DNA of 64,000 nucleotides from Anaeramoeba flamelloides (taxonomy: Eukaryota; Metamonada; Anaeramoebidae): contig JANTQA010000047.1 of assembly GCA_027625915.1 (NCBI GenBank), positions 19,344,001 through 19,408,000 of the forward strand, given 5' to 3'. Shown here one piece after another: positions 1 to 10,566 of this stretch; position 1 is the first letter of the stretch, and the number at the start of each line of letters is the position of its first letter. The translations under genes were made by a program, and so were the position numbers. The notes beneath the pieces are model-generated. The model did no database searches, was not told where the DNA came from, and saw only the letters and a program-made list of their open reading frames with translations.

Positions 1-27
1 TTCTCAATTCTTTGAAATTCTGGAAAA
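1..27. repeat. Half copy of a 67-bp palindromic repeat
   Basis: The first bases match the right arm of a palindrome seen whole at 46449-46515, 48277-48343 and 48473-48539 (arm core GAATTCTGGAAAA). The flanking CCTAGGC is also shared with the 46449 copy. The left arm, if present, lies outside the window. Confidence 0.5.
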
Positions 28-342
28 CCTAGGCAATCCACACACTACTTTCCATTATGTTTCCTCAATTCTTTGAAAAAAAAAGAAAAAAAAATCTAGA
101 AAAGCTCGACACTCTACTGCACTTCCCGAATCCCTAATTTGAATTAGAGATCTTGTTGAACCGATTGAGAGAGAAAGAAGCTGGTCAATTCTCCAAAGAA
201 TCAGATCCACTCCATAAATCGAGAGGTATTTTGTTCCGATTCCATTCAGGTTCGGTTTTTATTATAGTTAAAAAGATTTAAAATTGTCCAGACGATTTCT
301 TCAAAGAAATAGTGTTTTTATGAAGAATAAGTTCAATTGTTA

Positions 343-535
343 CAGTCGGTTCCACTTTTAAGACACAAACTTTCAACGAAATTTAATGCACAAAAAAATC
401 TCAAATTATGGCACATTTTTTGGAATTGCTTTTGTCTAATTATTTTACTAAAATTTGAATTTTGTTTCATAATTTAGATTTTTTTTGTGCCTTAAATTTC
501 GTTGAAAGTTTGTGTCTTAAAAGTGAAACTGACTG
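343..535. mobile_element. Tc1/mariner-type MITE (193 bp, foldback)
   Basis: The two ends are near-perfect inverted repeats of about 70 bp: the left arm starts CAGTCGGTTCCACTTTTAAG and the right arm ends as its complement, closing with GACTG. Both ends are flanked by TA (341-342 and 536-537). TA target sites and a terminal CAGT are hallmarks of Tc1/mariner elements. There is no coding capacity, so it is non-autonomous. The arms differ at only a few positions, which suggests a fairly young insertion. It lies in the putative intron of the spastin-like gene. Confidence 0.85.
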
Positions 536-1512
536 TAATTAAAATTACAATATGGTGAGATCTTTGAATTTGGAAGTAAAATTGGTCAAAATTAATATTC
601 ATTTGAAAGAGAATTGCTTTTTAATGATTAACAAATTGAAACATCTTATTATCAAAAGATTTAAATGAACTCTTTTAGTTGAAAAAATCAGAATACTGAT
701 AAATTCAAAGAAATATCTGAAAATTTTCGCTTCATTTTCGATTTTATGAATTTTTTTACACAAGCTTTGAACAAAGCATTTTATTCATTTAAATGTTAAA
801 AAAACTTTGCAAAATTGGTTGTGTTTCCAAAATAATCTCTCTCTTGGGTTGTTTTAACGAATTGAGTGATGAGATTACAAAATCGGAAATTGAACTAAAA
901 ATTTTATTAAATTTATTTGAATTTATCAGTATTTATTTTCAATATCTATCCGAAAATATCTCAAAATAGAAGGCACTTTTGAAAACTAGCCATAAAGTAC
1001 TGTACTTTAGGAATCGATTTTCATTCGGGCATTTGGAGCCACTCTTAACTCCTCTGGGCAATGGTATCTTGGAGTTATGAATTCATTTATCGTCACTTTA
1101 GACATTTTTTTTTTGTCCACTTGTTTAACATGACTTTATACCAAGAAGAGAAAATAGAGTTCATAAATTAGAAAAATAATATGTTTTTCTTCTGATCTTT
1201 GTGTTTTGTTTGTTTTTTTTTTGAAATTATATTTGAAGTAAAGTGGGCTTAAAGAATGGGTTCTGGATATGAAAAATAGTTCTATTGATCCAAAATAAAA
1301 AGTTTTCCAGGTTTATTTATTCTGATTTGAAGGCTTTTTGTCAATCTTATCCTAAATAAATACCAAAGTTAATCTTTCATTTCATGAAAAGGTCTAACCA
1401 ACAAAGATAATTTTGTCAAATAAATGGTGATTTGAAAAACAAAAACTGAGTTTAAAAGAAAAAGATCTAGATCTAGATCTAGAACTAGAAAAAGGAAAAG
1501 GAAACAATTTAC

Positions 1513-2742
1513 CAATTTCGTCAATAAAAATTATTGAAGGCTGACGTTCTCTTGCAATAAAAAATAAAGCACGAACAAGTTTTTCACCTTCTCCAACATA
1601 TTTGCTTGTCAAACTTGCAGCAGTGATTGAAAAAAAGGTACAGTTTGCTGCTGCTGCTGTCGCTCTTGCAATCATTGTTTTCCCATTTCCTATTTTAGTT
1701 TTGTATTTTACATCAAGAAAACAAAAACAAAAAAACTCTTTCTATTAAGAAAATTCAATGAACCTGAGCCAATAGGCAAAGTAGGAACAAGATATTTGGG
1801 AAGACTAACGAATTCTCACATGGCTAAAGCACAATGAGTAGATTTGGTGTTTCTTCCTTTTCACTCGGATCTGACAAAAGAAAGATCACAAAAAAAAAAA
1901 AAAAGATTTCAAGACAAAAGTGCAAACCTGGCGGGCCAAACAACAGAATTCCTTTGGCAGGTCTCCGCAACCCCTTAAAAATTTCAGGCCTTTTATTAGG
2001 CAAGATTATTGACTCGTGTAATGCCTGTTTTACGTTTTTTAAACCTGCTATGTCATCAAATGAAACAGGATCGGCACGATCAACAATTTCGTTTTCAATT
2101 GTTTGTAATAACTCTCTTGCAATTCCTTTTGATTTTTTTTCTTGTGTATTATCCAAGTTATTTTGGCTTGATTTGTTTCTATTGAAAATTGAATTGCTTT
2201 GTTTTGTTGTTTGTGAAGTCTATTTTTGTTAATGAAAAAAATCATTTGTTTTTTTTATTTGAAAATGCAGTGAGAAAGAATTGAATAAATGATAAATTGC
2301 TTGAGAATCTAAAGAAAAAGAAAAAGAGAAAATAAAGAGAAAGAGAGAAAACCTGATTTGTATTCCTGTATTGTCTTGATTGTTGCTGTTGCTGCTGCTG
2401 TTGCTGTTGTTTTAGTAATAAAATCTCTCTCATTTCGATTTTTTTTAATTCTTTCAATCTTTCGTTGACGCTTTTCAGAATTTTGACCATTTTCTGTTGC
2501 GTTACCATTGATTTTTCCTGTTCGCTTTTTGTAAAATTGATTGAAAGAGCTCTTTCTAATCTTTGTCTACCATAAAGATAGTTTTTTACCGCTAAACCTC
2601 CACCAATATTTTCATTTTCTTGTGTAATTGCTAGATCAATGTAGACCTTTGCTTCTTCGAATAACAGTTCCTGTTTTTTGAGGTTTGTTAGAACATTTGT
2701 CATTGATAGTTCGTTATTTTTTAAGAAAAAATGAAAATGCAA
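1513..2742 (-). CDS. Spastin-like AAA ATPase, N-terminal part (MIT domain plus Walker A/B)
   Basis: Predicted microtubule-severing AAA ATPase of the spastin/fidgetin class. Three exons join in phase on the minus strand: 2742-2353, 2219-1928 and 1689-1513, each intron GT-AG. The first exon carries a helical MIT-like region (from the second ATG at 2703, [18 protein letters not shown]) followed by a Gln tract. The second has the signature [20 protein letters not shown] and [14 protein letters not shown]. The splice to exon 3 restores a perfect Walker A, GPPGNGKT, followed by [18 protein letters not shown] and Walker B IIFIDEI. This wording is closest to metazoan spastin. The start could be 2742 or 2703; the MIT region begins at 2703. 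Exon 3 ends at a GT donor (1512-1511) in phase to continue DS, but no further exon is visible in the window, so the arginine finger and C-terminus are unseen. Either they lie beyond a >1.5-kb intron or the gene is truncated. MIT domains bind ESCRT-III tails, which suggests a link between microtubules and membrane scission. Confidence 0.85.
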
Positions 2743-2901
2743 AAAAAGGAAAAAATGAAATCTTCTATTTCGTTTGAGAATAAATAATTTTTTTATTTCA
2801 AAGTGATGAGTAACAAACTAAGAACAAGAAGAAAAAATGTTTTTTTTAAAATTGTGGTATAATTATGAAAAGATTTGGATGGTTTTATCTCTTTATTTAT
2901 A

Positions 2902-3124
2902 CTATTTGTTGAAAAATAAATGGAACAAAATTTTCATTCCTCTTTCCAAAAAGTAGATTTACCAAATCCTGTAAAATTTCCAATTTTTTCAATCCATAAA
3001 GAAATTAAGACTATTCGTTTTATCTTTGAAATGGGGGCATTGTGTGAATTATTTTAAACCATTGGATGGATTTTTTTTGAAAAGCCGACGAAAAAATTTG
3101 ATCAATATATTTTGTGTTTAATAG
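2902..3124. mobile_element. MITE family B, copy 1 (223 bp)
   Basis: Flanked by TA (2900-2901, 3125-3126). The left end starts CTATTTGTTGAAAAATAAAT and the right end ends GTGTTTAATAG, its degraded complement; the two arms diverge more than in copy 2. Copies 2 (3230-3448) and 3 (52856-53076) have nearly the same length and ends. Non-coding. Confidence 0.75.
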
Positions 3125-3229
3125 TACTTTTGAAAAAAATAAACATATTGGTTATGACAACTTTTTCAAAAAAAATGGGACAAATTCAAAAGACACTATT
3201 ACGTCAAGTTTCCAAACCGAAAAATACTA

Positions 3230-3448
3230 CTATTTGTTGTAAAATAAATGGATAAATATTTTCATTCAGCTTTTCAAAAAAAGTGTTTTAGACAAAACTT
3301 TGCATTTTTTTAATTCCATAAATCAATTTAAATTATCAATTCTCTTATAGAACTGGGGACTTTGATGATTTGTTATAATTCGAGAGACATTGTTTTTTTT
3401 TGGAAAGCTGAATGAAAATATCGATCTTTTTGTTTTTAGAATTAACAG
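3230..3448. mobile_element. MITE family B, copy 2 (219 bp)
   Basis: Flanked by TA (3228-3229, 3449-3450). Terminal inverted repeats of about 50 bp run from CTATTTGTTGTAAAATAAAT on the left and from the complement of TAGAATTAACAG on the right; both arms include ATATTTTCATTCAGCTTT. It sits only about 105 bp from copy 1. Confidence 0.8.
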
Positions 3449-4391
3449 TATAATATTAGCAGTGAATATACCCAAATGAAAAAAACAAAGTTAGGTTTTA
3501 TTTATTTTTCAGAAATATTTAATATTAATACTGATAAATTCAAATAAATCGAATAAAATTTTTGGTTCAATTTTTCATTTTGTAATCTCATATCTCAATT
3601 TTGAAGAGGATCAGAAAATAACATTTTTTACTTTGGTTGTAACTCATTGATTTTTATGATTTAAAGTACTTCATTCATTTGATTTTTAAATTTTTTTTTC
3701 AAAGTCTCAAAGAAATTGCCACAATAGAATGTTGAGTTGAATTGCTTAAAATAGTGTTTCGAATGTTGAATGACTTATCATTCATCCTTATCTCAACATT
3801 TTAATGTGGCATTTAATTGTTTCATTTATTATTTTTTCATCAATTTTTGAATTTTTTAAATCCTGACAACAAAAACCAATTAGAAATATTTTTTTATCAG
3901 TAACATTTAGGATTAATGGGTTTTGTTTAAAATGGACAACACCATTACAATCGAGAAAACCACAAAAGAAAACATGAATTGGGCTTAAATATCTAGAAGG
4001 GTTCCAAAAAGAATAATAATTATCCCAAACTTTTACTTGTTAGGATTATAAATAGTTGGATTTTGTGGAATTGGAGAAGTGAATATGATTATATTCTAAC
4101 AAATTTTAAATGGCAAAATAGAACTAAGTTTTATTCTAAAAATTTAAAATTATCTTCTCCCAAAAAAAAAAAAACTAAACCCCATTCCAAAAATTTGGAC
4201 AAATCTAAAATCAAAAAGAGGAAAACAAAAATTCAATTTATTATATTTTTACAAACCTAAGATAAAACCACATTTAAGTAACATAGTATTAATATTTTTA
4301 GAAGTAATCATTTTCATCCAAATAAAAGAAAACGATATAAAACAAAAAAATCAAAACAAGTTTGTCCAAAATAATGAAACTAAACTCTTTT

Positions 4392-4764
4392 TCAAAAATT
4401 GTGACTCACCTGAAATAATAAATTGAAAAAAAATTATATCCTTTAGTATTCAAGAACAATTAAAAACTAAAGATAATTTGTAATTCACTTTTAAAGTCAT
4501 TCTAAATATATAAAAACCTGATATATTAAAAATTTAAAAAAAAATAAAACCAAAAACTAAAAAAAAGTGAGTCACAATTTTTGAAATGAGCATTACGGAT
4601 TTTTTATTACTGAACTTTCACTGAAAAAAAGTTGAACAACAAGATTTTTTATGAATAATTAAATCCATTTTCAAAGACCTTATAGGGTCGAAATTTTCAT
4701 AGTGATTATTTGTCTTTTCGAAGATCTCTTTTTTTTTCCACATGATCTTTTTAAAAAAAAAAAG

Positions 4765-4844
<80 letters not shown>

Positions 4845-5022
4845 AAAAGAAAAACAAAAGAAAAACAAAAGAAAAAAAAAATTTGAAAAAGCAAAACTAA
4901 AATTTGAAAAATTAGAAAAAATGATTCTGATCCAAAAATTTGAAAATAATTTTTGTTAAGAATACTGGAATAAACCCTCAAAACAACTCCCATTAACATT
5001 ATAAAGTGAGTCAAAATTTATG
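4392..5022. mobile_element. Nested element family H, copy 1
   Basis: The ends are inverted relatives of each other: the left reads CAAAAATTGTGACTCACC and the right GTGAGTCAAAATTTATG. A further inverted copy of the same motif (AGTGAGTCACAATTTTTG) lies internally near 4566-4583. The whole stretch matches 43793-44337 and its 3' half matches about 41780-42060. It interrupts repeat family G. It contains a pure A tract of 78 bases (4765-4842). No target-site duplication could be fixed. Confidence 0.7.
4765..4842 (+). repeat. Poly(A) homopolymer, 78 bases
   Basis: An uninterrupted run of A inside the nested element. The related copy at 43793-44337 has only short interrupted A runs at the same place, so the tract has expanded here or shrunk there. 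Length may be affected by sequencing or assembly error. Confidence 0.9.
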
Positions 5023-6998
5023 AAAAATATTTTGCTTAACAAAAAATGTATTGGTAGATTTGTTAAAATTACACGAATAATTGTTGATCGATCAAATGAT
5101 AAGATACCATGGACCAACTGTATGTGGATTTTTCAATTTAAGAAACCCAACAGTAACATTCTATCAACCATTGATAAAAAATACCAGTTCTAACGAAAAA
5201 GATATCGTAACTGGAAAAACGAAATGAAAACAAAAACAAAAAACACCAAAAATGAAATAGTTTGATAAATCAAAATTTGTTCCAAATTGAATGTAAAGTA
5301 TGGTATTAATATTCTTTCGATTATTTAAACTGTGCCCAAAATTTTCGAATTAAGTTTTTTTTGATAAAAAAAAAAAAAAGACTATTTTATTTATATATTC
5401 TCTTTTTTTTTATTGTTTATCATTACTAAAAAATAAAATGGCAAATAATTTTTTAAATAAAATTTTTAGAGAATCTACGATCACATGCCACTGAAATAAA
5501 ATGTTCTTTTATCATCTCTCTCGAATTTTTATTATGTCTTATAGTATAGCTACTCCCTTAAATCAATCAATTTTTAGAGTTTTGTATTAATAATTATAGA
5601 GTTAATATTGAAATTTATAAAATTGAAATTTAATCGTATTTGGAATGGCCGAAATATTAATTATAAGATCCCGAAATACCTTATAATGATTTCTAACTTT
5701 TAGGTTTTCGAAAAATACATAAAAAAAAAAAAAATCTAATAATTAACATCTTTTAACTGTTATATTAGTAATTCACCAATTTTTATCATAAAAATTTGTT
5801 TCCCTCTGATATAAAATATTAATGAATGATCTTTAAAATATTCTCCAATTTGAATCAATAAATCATTTATTGGAATTTTTCAAAGTGTAAACTCTATCAT
5901 CTTTATTCAGAAATATAATTATGAAAAAGAAAAAAAATCAGGATTCTCTAAGCTTAAAAAAACTAATCATTCCAAACAATCTCAATATTTCCAACTTTAA
6001 AAGATTATATTGTCTTGGAGTTTAAACCAATTGATTGCATTAACGTGTTACATTGTCTATGAAAATCATAACAATCCTAAAAAGGCGTTGTTATAATATA
6101 TTTTATTTATTTATTTTTTTTTTTGTTTTTATCTTGAATTATATTTCCCCTATATAATTAAGAGAAGATTATTTCCTCTATTAAGTATAGAACAGAAACA
6201 CAATTACCAAATACATAAAACGCTTGATTTTTTACAGTAATTACTAGATAAATTTTTTAGTTTGGATCTTTTGTCTCAAAATCCAATTTATTTTATTAAG
6301 ACAAATTGGAGTCCGGGTTTGGTGGGGGTGTGATAGGAAGAATTTTTCATAAAAGATCTGATTTTTTTTAATTTGCTAAAAATATTTAAATTTTTAATAT
6401 TTATCAAAAAAAAATAATGTGTTGTGTTCAAAATTGAAATAATGATGTGTTTTTTTAATTGGAATTAGGACTTTTGGTGAATCCAATACAATACCAAACC
6501 CTTTATCATGCCTTTTATCAAAATCTATCTTTTTTTAAAAATAAAAAAGAATTAATCTTCCAAATTTTCAAGATTTTTCATTTTGACCTTTTATTTCATT
6601 TTTTAAAACCTCCCTTTTAATTAACTATAACGTAAATAAAAAAAATCGTAGAAACTTCTCAGCAATGTTTCAGGGGGGCTTTCAAAATTATTTTCAAGGG
6701 AATTTTATCAAAAAAGTGATTTTTCTAATTTTTATTCTTCATTTTGTAATATGAGGGGAAACCAATTTTGGAAAAATGAGGATTTTTTCCCTTCTAATAA
6801 TCTTGAGTACAAGAAATTTTGGAGATTTTACATCACCTTAATACTGAATTTAAGAAAAATTTTCTTGAATTTTGATTGTAAAATTAGTCCTTAAACCTAA
6901 AATCAAAAATTTATTTAAATTTTTAATCAATTTAGTAGCAATTCAAATAATGGGGTAATTCCTGATTTGTTGAATTATTGTACTTGAGTGTATCTTAA

Positions 6999-7935
6999 GG
7001 GACTAGTCTATATTAAATTTTTTTAGGTAGATTTAATAGCCATTTAGAATTTTTTTTGCCAATTACTTAAATTTCAAATCAAAGTGAAAAACTTCTTAGT
7101 ATATTAATGAAATCTTGCTAAATGACATTCATTAAATTTAGTTATTGTTTTTATAGAAATAAAAAATTTTTGCATTTTTTCACTTTTTTGAAAGTTGTTT
7201 TTTTCAACTTTTTGCAAAAATTCAAAAAATCAAAAAAAATATGAACAAGAAAGCAAAACCTTGTTGTGTTTGTGGAATACGTACAAAAAATAGTTTGAAA
7301 AATAAACCTGAAAGGGTTTTTTTGGATTTGCATGAAAACAAAGTTTGATTCAAAAAAAATATATAATATATGCTTTACTCTTGATAAAAGATTTTCTTTT
7401 TTTATATTGTACCATTCTTTTTTTTTTTTCATGAATCTACTTTTTCAGTTTACACTCTTTTGTTTTTGCCGAATTTGAAGTTTTTTTAAGTTGTCCCAAA
7501 TTATCATTCTAAAAGTTTTTGTAAGAGTCAAAAAAAATAGAAGAAAAGAATAAGAACTATTTTTTAAAAAAGTAATTATTGATAAAACAAATTGAGCTCT
7601 TTATAGAGTCAAGTTGGATGAACAGAAGTGAAGGAGAAAATATTAACCAGTTTTAAATTATTTTTTCGTTTTTAAAAATGAGAATAAATATTATTTTTGA
7701 GAAAATAATTAAATCCAAAATTAATCAAAAAATTCTCATTCTAATAAAGATCTGTTTTCCAAAAAAAATTTTTTAAAGTCACTTTTTTTGGCAGAATTGT
7801 AAAATTTTAAAAAAACAAGAACTAAAAGTTCTAACATTGAAAAAACCTGTCTATTTTCAATTCTAAACATATTTCAAGATAAGGGTTCCTTTTTTGGTTA
7901 TTGGTCAAAAAAAAAAATTTATAGAGACTAGTCCC
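6999..7935 (+). mobile_element. piggyBac-like non-autonomous element, copy 1 (937 bp, both ends present)
   Basis: Flanked on both sides by TTAA (6995-6998, 7936-7939), the piggyBac target site. The terminal inverted repeats are GGGACTAGTCTATATTAAAT on the left and the complement of ATTTATAGAGACTAGTCCC on the right. Inside, at about 7243-7420, lies a degraded version of the Cys-rich reading frame that is open in the copy at 24920-25162. The frame is broken here by a one-base change near GAAAGGGTTTTTTTGG. The reading frame resembles the C-terminal Cys-rich zinc domain of piggyBac transposases (CxxC, then WxC, then ICxxCF). The catalytic DDE domain is absent, so the element is an internally deleted derivative that would need a transposase from elsewhere. 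Confidence 0.8.
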
Positions 7936-8028
7936 TTAAATATCTTTATATTATAATTAAAGAATATTGATTTTTTGTGATTTTGGAAAAATTGCAAAAT
8001 AAAAATTTAAAAAATAATAAATCCTTAA

Positions 8029-8446
8029 GGACCATCTTAAATCCAGCTACCACTGGGGTTTTACAAATCAAAACATCTGTGAATTATTTTCTTTATTTCT
8101 TTAGAGCTAGAAGAACTCAAAAATTTAGAAAATTTAGGAAACGAATATTTTGCTAGATCAGATGTTCAATTTAAATTGTTGATTTTAATAGAAACCCACA
8201 AGCCAATTATGTTACTTCTAATTGAAGTATTGTCTAGTTTCCAATAAAAACCTATGGAAAAATGGTCGAAAATACAAAATCTTTGGGTTGTGGGTTTTTA
8301 ACATCAACTTACTCTTAACTTTCTCATTTAGCAAAATTTTCTTTTGCAAAAATTTATAGTTCTTCGGGATGTCAAGAAATAATGAACCTAACCCACCGAT
8401 GTTTTGATTTATTAGATGTTCGTGGTGGCTTTATTTAAGATTGTCC
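8029..8446. mobile_element. TTAA-type foldback element (418 bp)
   Basis: The left end [TTAA]GGACCATCTTAAATCCAGC and the right end, read in reverse complement, [TCAA]GGACAATCTTAAATAAAGC are inverted repeats that stay similar for about 60 bp (both contain AAATCAAAACATC). Flanks are TTAA (8025-8028) and TTGA (8447-8450), consistent with a piggyBac-type target site with one later change. It starts 86 bp after the piggyBac-like element. Non-coding. Confidence 0.65.
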
Positions 8447-10566
8447 TTGATAGAGATAAAAAGTAAAAATTCCAAAAGTTACTTGATCAATCATATTTCC
8501 TATCGATTTTTTAGAGTAAATTGAACCTGATAGAACAAATATTATTATACCTTATTTACTAAACACTTTGTTTGGGAACCAATAATTGCAGAAACTAATG
8601 TCTTTAATAGAAAAAAAATAGAAGACTTGTCGAATTACAGGTATATATATCTAAAAAGGGAATAATTTTCTCTTCTTTTTCAATTTCCTTTTTCCAACAA
8701 ACCCACAAATTACAACTTACTTCTTTAAAAGTCAATTTAGTACAACAAAAACAAGAAAAGGAAGTACCTTTCTTTATCATATATAATTCAAATACCAGTA
8801 TGACAAAAGTTAATAAGGGGTTTGAGAAAAAAAGTGAGCACTTTGAGTTTAATTAGTACTCCTCAAACAAATTGAAAGAGTAAGAAGTTTGTTTGTTTTA
8901 CATTTTTTAAAAAAAATATTTCCCTTTCTTTAAGAAAACCGTATTTTTTAAATCTCTTATTTGTGAAAAAGGATTTTGATTACTTTTAATAAATTTTGTA
9001 TTTAACATTTATTCTGTAATAGACTATTTCCCGAACTATTAAGAATCATTCCCTTCTGAACATCAATTGTTTAATAAATTGTTTTTTTTCATTTAAGAAT
9101 AATCTCTTTTGTAAAAATTGTAAAAAAAGGAGAAAGAGAGAAACAAAATTTTCACTATTTCTCTGATAATATTGAAAAGAAATCCTATCCAAGAACTGAA
9201 ATATTGATTTGAAAATAGAATTTGTCTCTTTTTGTTTCCCTTTTTCTAAATTTTAGTGATAATTTTTAGGAACAATTTCATATTTTTTTAAAATATTCCA
9301 AAAATTACCAAAAGGAAAAAAAATTGACAAACTCAGAAAAGACACACCCTACAATAGTATTAACCAACTCTATTGTCTTCTTGTAAAAATTATTTTTTCT
9401 GAGTCTTACATGAATTTTTCACTTTTGCCAAGAATTACAGATCTTATTCAAAACGGTTTGTCTTCTTTCAAAGTACTTTAGTTGTAGTCGACCCACATCA
9501 TTTCTTTACATTTTATTCGAATCCTAAAAAATTGTTCGATTGATCCTGATAGTTCAACACTTCCACAGAAAAAGCTTTGTAGAACCTGAAAAGTATTCAA
9601 ATTCCAATCATCTTCTTAAATGATCAAAATAAAGGAAGACAATTTCCTAAAAAAATAGGAAAAAAGAGATCATTTCAACAGAGATTAAAAAGAGTTTTAC
9701 AATTAATATTACCCAAGTATTATAGCAAGTCAAACAAAAAAGAGGAATTATTTGTAAAAAAAAAAAAAAAATTTTTCAAGAAATTCAAGAAGGACTCACA
9801 ATTAAAACATCAAAAAGAATCGAAAAAAAATTATGTTGTTTTTTTTAAAGACATAAAATATGCTCAAAAAATTTTTTACAAAAAAAAATACTTTAAACTA
9901 TCTACTATTATTTTTATTTGATTCCTTTCCACTTTTTGATTTTCCATTTCAGAAAATCAGAATTTGATTTTTTCCTAAAAATGTATAAAAAAAATATAAA
10001 GTTTCCAAAAAATTATTGCCAGTAAATAGAGAAAAGAAATATTTCATTTGAAAAATTCTTGTTTAAAAGTTTGACACTCAAACCAATTTGGAAAATATTG
10101 CAATCGGGCTACCTTTAAAAAACAAAAAGTTTAGAATTAACTTTAAAGTTAATCGGCCCCTTCAATAAGATAAATTTTCCAAAATGGAAAAACAAAGCCC
10201 TCAATAAAGCGGTTATGATTTGAACTTCAAAAGGAAACACTTTCTCATAAAATTCAGTTTTAGCATGTAAAATCAACTATTTTAAAAAACCAAACAAAAT
10301 TATTTTTTTTTTGTATTTGGAATTTAGATTTTTGGAATAAAAAATTCACCCTTAGATCTATTTAGCTTTCCAAATTATTATATTTGACAAAATTTTTAAA
10401 AATCAATCATATTTTTTATTTTTATTGTGTTTTTCAGATCTTTAATATTTGAGCAACATAATAATATAAGAATAAATTATTGTCTCCCTTCAAAAGATTC
10501 AATTAAATTCAACGCAAAAACGAACAATTTTTGATCAAAAGTTTAAAAAATAAATTAAGAATTCAA

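Larger units (their letters stand above)
1..1512. other. Non-coding stretch, probably intron of the spastin-like gene
   Basis: No part of the missing C-terminal half of the spastin-like AAA domain (second region of homology, GATNRP-type motif, Vps4 C-terminal helix) is visible on the minus strand here. The stretch holds a 193-bp MITE (343-535) and half of a palindromic repeat. Two less AT-rich islands, about 120-250 and 990-1080, stay open for 20-58 codons in one frame or another but resemble nothing I recognise. Either this is one large intron swollen by insertions, or the gene is broken here. Confidence 0.5.
4040..5300 (+). repeat. Dispersed repeat family G, copy 1, split by a nested element
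   Basis: The outer parts (about 4150-4390 and 5040-5280) match, in order, a continuous stretch at about 25640-26150 and a reverse-complement copy at about 51180-51690. Shared blocks include CCATTCCAAAAATTTGGA, AAGTAATCATTTT followed by CCAAATAAAAGAAAA, and AAATGATAAGATACCAT. In the 25.6-kb copy these blocks are contiguous; here the element at 4392-5022 separates them. Boundaries are approximate. No coding capacity is evident; the class is unknown. Confidence 0.65.
2743..10566. other. Gene-poor intergenic region filled with repeats
   Basis: No convincing gene is present between the spastin-like gene and the kinase gene. The stretch contains two ~220-bp MITEs, a nested dispersed repeat with a 78-base A tract, a piggyBac-like element and a TTAA foldback (each listed separately). 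I see nothing recognisable at about 3450-4040, 5300-6995 and 8450-10566, which are AT-rich with scattered A/T homopolymers. Confidence 0.7.

Noticed and set aside
4618-5014. Several reading frames on both strands dominated by Lys or Phe
   Set aside because: They are translations of the 78-base A run and its neighbours, with no complex sequence; the DNA is explained by a nested repeat.
7151-7432. Minus-strand 93-codon frame in the piggyBac-like element
   Set aside because: It is antisense to the Cys-rich transposase-like frame; the same antisense frame in the other copy (24856-25047) is shifted and not conserved.
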